Both the position numbers and the translations under genes were made by a program. The notes under the pieces are model-generated. The model ran no database searches and was not told where the DNA came from. It worked only from the letters and a program-made list of their open reading frames with translations. This document shows positions 56,101 to 64,000 of a stretch of DNA of 64,000 nt, in pieces. This stretch comes from Vitellaria paradoxa. Lineage: Eukaryota; Streptophyta; Magnoliopsida; Ericales; Sapotaceae. The first letter of the stretch is position 1. Each line of letters starts with the position of its first letter. Where the stretch lies: the NCBI GenBank assembly GCA_019916065.1, contig CM034240.1:42729180-42793179 (forward strand). The letters run 5' to 3'.

Positions 56101-59100
56101 CTCCACTGCATTAGCAGATAAAATCTATTTAACATGACTAATAATTGATGCACCCAGTGAACACAAATTCCCATCAGAATGAGATAATCACCTTCTCCAC
56201 TAAAGTGGAATCTGGAGGAAGATTTTGTGGTATGAGCCGCATCAAGATATCCTTTGACCTGACAGAACAATAGAAATCACTTTTCACATTTCATGTTTTA
56301 CATTACCATAACCATTGCAGAAGTTTGCGTAATTGCTCTCCGAGACCCAAAAACAAATTTGAAATATGATGTCAATAAAGAAGAAACTCACGTTAAAATT
56401 CCCTGCGGTTTGTTTGCAACTGTTACAACAGCAGAGCCCACATGACATTCAACCATCTTCTTTGTTGCCATTAGTACTGTGTCAGTTGGTGAGACTGTTA
56501 CAACCCTGGCAATGGCACAATTGCGATGAACTTGTATCATGTTAAGATTGGGAAATTTGTCAACAGCAGCCACAAAATATACCACCATACGTGGAAAAAA
56601 ATAGAGAAGATATTACCTACTTTGAATTCTCAGAAATTATTGTAGACAAATGGGGCCTAAACATTCGATCTCGTAGCGTTTCAATGAACGTGTTAGGACC
56701 TATTTATCGAGATAAAAATAGATAAATAAAATGAAAGACTTATGTCCCTGAAATAGATAAGAAGATCCGCTGGAATTTGTTTTTCTAATGTACACTCTTG
56801 ACAAACCAGTAATAGATGACCCCCAGTGTTTTTCAACACCTTCCACAGCTGCCGCAATGGCTTTTCCCTTTTCGGCTGCCCTTTCCATGCGAGCAATAGC
56901 ATCATATAAACACTTTGCTATATCAAGCAACGCAATGACCTCCCCATTGTCCACAACAGGCAAATGTCTGAATTTTCCTGTGGCAAGTTATCGAGATATA
57001 CTAAACGGGCAGATTAGGAAAGGTCGTTAGAAAGGAAAAATTTTTTGGCCTTTCTGATCAATACTAACCTTGCACCATCTTTTGCAGAGCTTCCACAGCA
57101 AGTGTGTCGGAAAGTACAAAAACTGGATTCCTAGTCATAACCTTGGAAACGGGTGTCTGCTCAAGATTCACCTCACAAGCAATAACTCTCGTTGCTATAT
57201 CCTTCAATCACAAAAAGGAACATAAAAAGATCAATGAAAAGACAAGTACAGCAGCACACAAGTCTTTTTCTTCCCCCCCCCCCTTCAGCTTTGTTCACAC
57301 AAGTGATTACAATCAAACCTTGTCTGTCAGGATTCCATTGAGTAATGCATTTGAGTCAGTCAGTAACAAAGCATTAACTCTACGAGCAGCCATCTTACGG
57401 CAAGCTTCATATATACTTGTAGTGTCAGGTACAGTTAGGGCCTTCGATAACCTCAACCGCCTCACTGAACGTTCTCCACTAACTCCCCTGTTCCAGATGC
57501 ATGCGAAAATAAATAAATATCAATATAGTTTTAGGGTCCGTTTGGAGCAGTGAAAAACAACAAAAAACAGTAAAAAATGTGGTTTAGAGAATTTTTTGGT
57601 ATTTGGCGCGCAATTCTCAAATCACTTTTTCAAAGATGAATAGTGGAATTTTTTAACTTTTACATCAACTTTTAGAGAAAGAAACCATTCAAATGGTTTT
57701 TTTGTTCCATCAGAACGGTTTTAAATCAGAATTTATTAAAAGTAGTTAAAAAATTTTTGGAATTTGTAGAAAAGTTATTAGAGTTTGTGAAATGTTATTG
57801 GGGTTTATAAATAATTTATTGGAGTTTGTAAAAATTTGTTAGGATATGTAGATATACATAAATTTATAGAAATTTTATGAAGTACGAGGGGTGCAAAATG
57901 TGTTAAATAATTTTACAGTTTTTTAAAGGTTTTCAGTGTTTTTCACTGTTTTTTTGAAACGCCAAACAGGCCCTTAATCCCAAATTTTCATTTTCTTATT
58001 TGTTTCGGTTTCTATCATGTGGCAGACTGAGTTACATGCAGGTGCACTCATTCTAGTGCTTTCTAAGATCAATTAGGCAATTTATATGACATGGAAGCTG
58101 TATGACTTGGTCTAAGACTTGGTGTCCTTAAATATATTCTCTAACAATGGTTCATGCCCTTGATGACCAGGAAAGAGAAAAGGACAAAACAGTTTTGAAA
58201 TTGTTTAAATGAAGCCCATGATATCCCAAAGAAAGTTGTAAGCAGGGGGCATGCCCCATGTGCGCGCACACACATCATATATATATATATATATTATCAC
58301 AAAATTAAAGGAAAAGTAACAAAAAAAACTAAAATCAAATTGACACAAATAAGTTGTTTGCAGCCCCACACCTTCACAGACTAGGAATACACCAGCTTAA
58401 GGTTGGGGCATAATTTTAAGGGCACAGATCACACAGCCCATGTGGGTATGTATGAAGGCAACTTATATTGAATGCCACTTCTTACATGCTTATATCATTG
58501 CTATTTACTACCTGGTTTGTAAAAACTTTGATGGGATGCCGTGTTAATTAAGAACCTCCGATTTCCTACTTTTAAGAGGGCCCTCTATAACGTTAGGTTG
58601 GAAAAGAAGCAGAAGAGAAGGGACATTCAAAAATTCCCCCCCTCTCTACTTTGGTCTGACAAATTAGGAGTAGAAGGAAATAGAAAAAAAATGATAAAAA
58701 AAAAAAACCCTTTCTTCCTATTTTCTTCTCATTTTTTCTCCTCTTTGTTTCCTCCTTTGATTACACTAATTTCTCAACTTTCCTTCCCTCCTTCCTTCCA
58801 CAATCAAACAAAAGAAAATTATTTTCTTCTCATTTCCTCTTCACTTTCTCTACAAAACCAATCAAAAGAAAATATCAATTTTCTTTACACTTTTTCCCCT
58901 CTTCATTTTTCCTCAAATTTTGATGGCATGAAAGTCTTATAAAAGACATTTTAATTGTTAAGTGTGGCTACTTCTATGGGAACAGAAGCACGGGCGTTGA
59001 TGCTTAATGACACCAATTATCTTCCCAGACTCTATTATCACATGAGTTCCGCATGAAATGGCTGATAAATATATCAAAATTCATATTCCAATCTGAATAT

Positions 59101-59668
59101 GCGTTATCCCAATGAGGCTTCATTTGGAGTTCTGAACTTTACTAAAAAAACACAAAAAATTTTTAAAATTATTTATTTTTTATTTTTCTGTGTAAATTAC
59201 AAACATACAATTTTTATTAAATTTTATAAATTTTTTACACTCTAAACACACACTGAATTGTGATAATAATTATAACATGAAAATTGGAGGAGAAAGAAAG
59301 AAAAAAAAGCAAATGATTCAATTTCTAGGAAGAATGCTATTGTGCTAGACAAGCTCCTACGGAATAAGAAAATTCAAAATCAAACGAGGGGATTCCTTGC
59401 ATATATAACGTAAACAGAAAAATGTATCAAGAAATACAATACAGAAATATGATACATGTACGTGTTTGTGTTTGTGTGTGTGTGTGTACATATACAGAGA
59501 GAGAGAGAGAGAGAGAGAGGGTGAAAAAACAAACATGGAGCGAGAAGAAGATAGAGTTCTTCGGGAAGGATCGAGGCCGCCATTCTCAGAAGGTTTCTTT
59601 TTCCCGAGTGAAGATGAGCTCGGCATTGACATACTTCTCCTCGAAGAACCACCTTGACTCGTAGACAT
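53133..59668 (-). CDS. CBSCBSPB: CBS domain-containing protein with PB1 domain (CBSCBSPB family), 14 exons, 543 aa
   Basis: Exons are 59668–59535, 57487–57319, 57201–57069, 56977–56807, 56699–56621, 56505–56392, 56258–56192, 56011–55906, 55813–55755, 54358–54246, 54158–54025, 53658–53573, 53477–53388 and 53309–53133. Every intron is GT–AG and the total of 1632 nt is in frame. A Ser-rich N-terminus (SLGKKKPSENGGLDPSRRTL) precedes four CBS motifs in two Bateman pairs: about residues 52–115, 118–175 (KVMTRNPVFV, GKFRHLPVVDNGEVIALLDI), 229–285 (VVTVSPTDTV, GILTSKDILMR) and 290–345 (KVMTPNPECA, GKFLHLPVVDRDGIV). A PB1 domain follows at about 410–495 with the acidic OPCA-like YEDEDNDKVVIASDGDL. The C-terminus is one membrane helix (AAGAALVAGLGILTYL) and RRAL, so it is probably tail-anchored. 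Bateman modules usually bind adenosyl ligands and PB1 mediates pairing; the cellular role of this plant family is poorly known. No lesion is seen. Confidence 0.96.
57532..57976. mobile_element. B-family MITE (~445 bp) in intron 1 of the CBS gene
   Basis: The left end TAGGGTCCGTTTGGAGCAGT and the right end CGCCAAACAGGCCCTTA are inverted complements, followed inward by GTGAAAAACA…AACAGT / CACTGTTTTT. The middle has AAAATGTTATTGG-GTTTATAAA-type repeats shared with 35838–36196. Confidence 0.7.
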
Positions 59669-60409
59669 CTTAACCTAAAAGCAATCCAAAAATCTCCAAG
59701 TTTGGAGTCCCTGCATCAAGCAGATTGATCAACCACCAACGCACTTAACACGCAATTAAAAATTCTATTCAGAATCACAGAAACAGACGAAGGCAAATTG
59801 AATGAATCGATAGGAAACTCAGACGGTTAGTAAGGACGATGGAAGGATTCGCGGCCGGGCTTTCAATCGGATAATTTGATTTACCGGGAAAATGAAAGTT
59901 TTTTCAATTTTCCCGGGAAAATGCACCGACCCGGCGATGCGTTTTGCGTGGTAGGGGGAGCGAGAAAACAAGAAGGAAACCGTGAGAAATGGCGGGGTTT
60001 ATTAAAGTCGGGTCAAATAGGGGAAAGCAATAAGACACTGCCGCGCCAGCTTATCTCTCTCCAATTTTGGGAGGCAGACCGTTAGGCACTACTGGTAATA
60101 GAAGTTTGAGGCTTTTGCACCGCGGAACGATGTCGAGGCCCAAACCTCGTATGGAATTGTTTTTGTGCTAGTAGTACCTTAACAACATGATATTATTATC
60201 TAACTTAAACATCTAAATTTTTATTAAAAAAAAGCCATTCATTCGCTCATTCATTCACAATTTTATTCTTAAAAGATGGTTATTGAATAATGTGGTGGGA
60301 TGCTTTTGCAAAAAAATTACTTAATAATGGATTATTTGACGTGCAATGAGCACACGTCGTTTAAATTTAAAATTTTAATTGTTGCATTACTTCATGTTAA
60401 ATGATTTTT
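59669..60409. promoter_or_regulatory. Probable 5' UTR and promoter side of the CBS gene
   Basis: This is the upstream flank of the minus-strand CBS gene. The first 400 bases are more GC-balanced than the surroundings, as plant gene starts often are. A near-perfect inverted repeat, CCGGGAAAAT…ATTTTCCCGG, lies at 59884–59916. I cannot define a TATA box or start site with confidence, and the 69-codon plus-strand ORF here looks incidental. Confidence 0.4.
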
Positions 60410-62180
60410 TAAAATAGAATCAAAATCAACTTTTGAGATTCTTTATTAAGCATCGTTTTCTAATAAAAATTTGAAATAATTTTCTACAATATAGAATACT
60501 GAAATAAATTTCTAAATTTAAAAAGTACTGAAATTCTCTAAAATAGAGATGAGATAGATGCGTGGTCAATTTAGTAAAGAATTTTTTTTCCCAAAAAGAT
60601 GGGACAAGGGGGGCTGCAGTCAACACGCGACTGCAGCAGTCAAAGGAAATGGCATTGTTTTGTCCAAAAAATGGTGTAAATTTGCTGAGACATGTTAGAC
60701 GAAAAGACTGAGTGTGGGGTAAAAAAAATTATAAATAAAAATAATTAATTTTTATTTGATTAGGTTAAAAAATAAAATAAAATAAAAAATATTTTTAATA
60801 TGATTAAGAAACTTTTAGCAACTTTTTAGTATTTGGTAAAATAAATATAAATTTTTAGTAACGTTTGACAATTTTTGTGTTTGATAAAAATTTTTGAAAC
60901 TTTTAATTGGGATTAAAGTGAAATAATGATTATGCTCCTCACCAACTCATCAAAAAATTGACAGTGCCCTTTCACTCAACTGTAGCCGTTGTAGTCAACA
61001 CGCGACTACAACCTTCTCACCACAAGAAAATATGTTATAAATTAAATTAAAATAAAATTTATTTATACTTATATTGTTAATAAGCATATTAAAAATTAAT
61101 TATTTATAAAAATTAACTATTTTTATTTATTTCTATTTATTTTATTACGCACTTAAAATTTGTTAAAAGTTATATAATTATATTAAAAATATTTTTTATT
61201 TTATATCGTTAATAATCCTATATGGCGGGCTGCCAATATATTAATTTTTTGATGAGTTGACGAAAAATATAATTATTATTTAACTTTAATCCCAATTAAG
61301 GTTTCAAAAATTTTTATTAAACACACAAAAAATTGTCAAACGTTACTAAAAATTTATATTTGTTTTACCAAACACTAAAAAGTTGCTAAAAGTTACTTAA
61401 TCATATTAAAAATATTTTTTATTTTATTTTATTTTTTAATCTAATCAAATAAAAATTAATTATTTTTATTTATAAATTTTTTTACCTCACACTCAGCCTT
61501 TCCGTCTAACATGTCTCAGCAAATATACACCATTTTTTAGCAAAACGATGCCGTTTCCTTTGACTGCAGCGGCTGCAGTCGCGTGCTGACTGCAGCCCCC
61601 CTTGTAGCTTTGCACCAAAAGTTACAAAAACTAATTTTTTATACATTTAGTAAAATAATGGTATTTTTTCCAATTTTTTATATGTTTGGAAAGCAAGTTT
61701 CACAAAAAAATTACTAATTTGGTAAAATAACTAAATTTTTACACATTTGGTAAAAAAATTAATAATTGAAAAAAAAATGAATAAAAGTTGAATTTGTCCT
61801 AATTGTCAAAACATTAACAAACTAAATAGTTAAAAAAAAAAATTTTGAGCTACCAAACAATCCTGGCTATGATGATAATGATATAAATTTTTTATTTTCA
61901 CTCTACCTTTTCTATTTAAAAAGAGAAAAATGTTTTGAAACAACTAATGACATTACCTTTAAGCTGTACAACATTGCTATTTTTATATTTCCAGAGTAGT
62001 GATATACAAATCAAATTTATTTTTATACAAAAATTAAAGACACTAAAGTGATGTAGTTGGACTGTGGATCGCTCACTATGAAAAAATAAAAATAAAAGTA
62101 TTAATGTGAACTTTAATTACACAATTATCATTGTTTTTTATTTTGGTGTTCTTTTTGGAAAATAAAGTCATTTAAAATTA
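60410..62180. repeat. Dispersed repeat, copy 1 (interrupted by a 1-kb element)
   Basis: 60410–60590 plus 61608–62180 align with 62435–63125: GATTCTTTATT, CTAAATTTA-AAAGTA-TGAAATTCTCTAAAATAGAGATGAGATAGA, CCAAAAGTTA-AAAAACTAA-TTTTTAT, CATTGCTATT, CTCACTATGAAAAAATAAAAATAAAA. The long inverted-repeat element sits in this copy only. Confidence 0.7.
60601..61607. mobile_element. Long inverted-repeat (foldback-type) element, ~1 kb, Mutator-like ends
   Basis: The arms 60601–60968 and 61232–61607 are inverted copies about 370 bp long. They include GGGGGGCTGCAGTCA-CACGCGACTGCAGC at the tips, CAAAGGAAA-GGCAT, GAGACATGTTAGACG, and GGGATTAAAGT-AAATAAT at the inner edge. The ~265-bp spacer again holds GTAGTCAACACGCGACTACAA. 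The tips (GGGACAAGGGGGGCTGCAGT) resemble those of the 273-bp MITE at 3697–3969 (GGGTTCAAGGGGGCTACAGT). There is no ORF. The target duplication is not clear: CCCAAAAAG at the left versus CACCAAAAG at the right is a weak candidate. Confidence 0.75.
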
Positions 62181-62434
62181 TATTTTAGATATTTGTACTT
62201 TATGGAAAAGAATAATGCAATAAATCAGAGTTTGTTTACGTGAACATAATTAAAAAAAAAAACACTAAAATGATATGGTGAACCATAAACAATAGATTTG
62301 TGGGCTCATTATTATTATATTCTTGAAAAAAAAAAGTTACTATATTGTATGTTAAAAGGAAATTTAAATATTAGGAATGTGCATGATTCGACCAGATTTG
62401 AGTTAATATTTAACTCAAACCAAACATAATAGAA

Positions 62435-63125
62435 TGAAAATTAATTTTTGGTGTTCTTTATTCAGTAAAACTTTATATCACGTTTTTGAAATAGTTCTCT
62501 ACAAAATAGAATGTCGAAGTAAATTATTAAATTTAGAATATTATTAAATTTAGAAAGTATTGAAATTTTCTAAAATAGATATGAGATAGAGATCTGATCT
62601 ATTTGTTAAATAATTTGTACCAAAAGTTATAAAAACTAACTTTTTATGCATTTAATTAGCAAAATATTGGTATTTTTTTTTCCAATTTTTATGTGTTTTG
62701 GCAAGTAATTTTCACCAAATGTTATTAATTTAGTAACAAAGCTAACTTTTTGTGTTTCTATTAAAACATTAATATTTGAAAAAAAATTATGTAAAATTTG
62801 AACTTGTCCGAACGCTCAAAACATTGACGAAATAAAAAGTTGAAAAAAATTAAGCTACTACACAGCGATAAGATAATGATGTAAATTTATTTTTCACTCT
62901 ACTCTTTCTATTTTAAAGGACAGAGATGATTTAAAGAAGTTAACAACCTTACCCTTTGGTTGCACGACATTGCTATTCTTATACTTATAGGATAGTGTTA
63001 TATAAGTCAAATTTATTTTTATAAAATAATACTAAAGTGGTGTAGTAAGATTGTAGATCTCTCACTATGAAAAAATAAAAATAAAAAGTATTAAATTCTT
63101 TTCGGAAAATAAATTTGCATTTTAA
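62435..63125. repeat. Dispersed repeat, copy 2 (uninterrupted)
   Basis: This is the second copy of the block described at 60410–62180, lacking the inverted-repeat element. Where that element sits, this copy reads ATTTGTTAAATAATTTGTACCAAAAG, in effect the empty site. Confidence 0.7.
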
Positions 63126-63129
63126 ATTC

Positions 63130-63620
63130 TTTAAAACATTAAGAAAATATTTCTCAATATATTTCTTACCAACTATGAAAATTTTGGTCTGATCCGAACT
63201 TATGCCGACAAATTACAATTTCATCCATTAGCTCGTTTTCTACTTAAATTTAAGTTTAGAATCTAAACTTCCGAAAATTCTTTAAAATATTTCTTAACAA
63301 ATTTTTTATCAGCTAAGTAAATTTTAATACGGTTCAAACTTAAGCAAAAAATTACAATTTTATTCCTAAGCCCATTGTGGCTCAGATTGACATTTTATAC
63401 CTCTAAAAAGTCAAAAATATTTCTTGATATGTTTTGGCCCTAAATTTACATTATGGAGTTTCTAGAAATCTAGTATATCCTTTTACATGTTTCTTATTAG
63501 TTAAAAAATTTCAATTTGATTCAAATTTTGGCCAAAAAAAATATTATTTTACCCTCTGCTCTTTTTTGCTCATATTTACATTTTGGACTTTCTAAAAAGT
63601 TAATAAATATTTCTTGGCAT
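63130..63620. repeat. Diverged tandem array, about three to four units of 130–190 bp
   Basis: Units are marked by AAATATTTCTT-ACA-T at about 63146, 63286, 63416 and 63606, each followed by AATTTTGGT-TGATCCGAACTT, AAAAATTACAATTTTA-CC and ACATTTTGGACTTTCTAAAAAGT. It is the inverse of the unit at 19665–20365. Confidence 0.55.
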
Positions 63621-64000
63621 GATATATAGATTTAGAATATTTTGTTCAATAGAACACCATTTTTACCACCTATTGTTGTGACGGAAGCTTTCCCAACATG
63701 ATCTGTGAAATTCTATTATTCAATGTGCCATATCAAATTAACTTTTTTTAGCTAATTTAATCTTTTAATTAGCAATTTCTATTAGGATAGAAGTCAGAGT
63801 TGATCAACATCAATTTTGTATTAATTTATTTTTATCTCTTTTTGTGATTCCATAATTATCTTATTTGATAAATTTCGGTACATTGTCGTCTTCTAGTTTC
63901 GTTGTTAGGATTTTAATTATTCTCTTATTTTAAGCATCACGTAACCTAGCTAGCTATTAGCAAAGTATTTTTAAATCAATCATAAAAATTATCCCTCCGA

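Noticed and set aside
59422..59664. Plus-strand ORFs opposite exon 1 of the CBS gene
   Set aside because: They read the (GA)n/(GT)n tract and the antisense of exon 1; the minus-strand exon is supported by splicing and family match.
41477..59668. Functional cluster of NPC and CBSCBSPB
   Set aside because: The same strand and neighbourhood are the only links. The genes are 8 kb apart with unrelated functions, so no joint pathway can be argued.

Overview
This window is nuclear DNA of a flowering plant, most likely a woody eudicot. It is AT-rich and transposon-dense. Its genes have many short exons with GT–AG introns, and it carries Ty1/copia, LINE, SINE and MITE relics, a nuclear tRNA-Ser, and plant-only families (CBSCBSPB, non-specific phospholipase C, a plastid-targeted DUF1499 protein, a receptor-like protein). 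No species can be named from the sequence alone.

Layout. 1–3.26 kb: the 5' part of a Ty1/copia element on the minus strand, inserted into the 3' half of a LINE on the plus strand. 3.26–4.6 kb: a GC-richer relic with 94-bp tandem units, split by a 273-bp Mutator-type MITE with a 10-bp target duplication. 5.45–5.79 kb: an orphan first exon of a nodulin-like/NFD4-type transporter. 6–10.6 kb: gene-free AT-rich DNA with MITEs. 10.64–14.63 kb: a 3'-truncated, multiply broken copia element. 14.6–21.3 kb: gene-free, with MITEs and a five-copy diverged tandem array. 21.76–23.36 kb: a four-exon DUF1499 thylakoid-lumen protein gene (minus). 26.5–37.8 kb: a decayed receptor-like protein (RLP) locus (minus), with a nonsense codon, a small LTR element in an intron, and a tandem duplication of its 5' end. 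38.4–39 kb: a SINE and tandem repeats. 40.25 kb: tRNA-Ser(UGA). 41.5–45.1 kb: an intact three-exon non-specific phospholipase C gene (minus). 48.2–49.95 kb: a non-autonomous element with inverted ends whose interior is a tandem array of a palindrome (core CAGTACCGGTACTG). 53.1–59.7 kb: an intact 14-exon CBSCBSPB gene (minus). 60.4–63.6 kb: a duplicated segment, a 1-kb long-inverted-repeat element, and a second diverged tandem array.

The three apparently functional protein genes all lie on the minus strand. They are unrelated in role: lipid hydrolysis, a thylakoid-lumen protein, and a tail-anchored Bateman/PB1 protein. I see no operon-like or biosynthetic cluster. The most unusual structure is the palindrome-array element at 48.2–49.95 kb. 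Next are the small LTR element with a perfect 5-bp target duplication in the RLP intron, and the partial RLP duplication, whose two copies carry different MITE insertions and different lesions.
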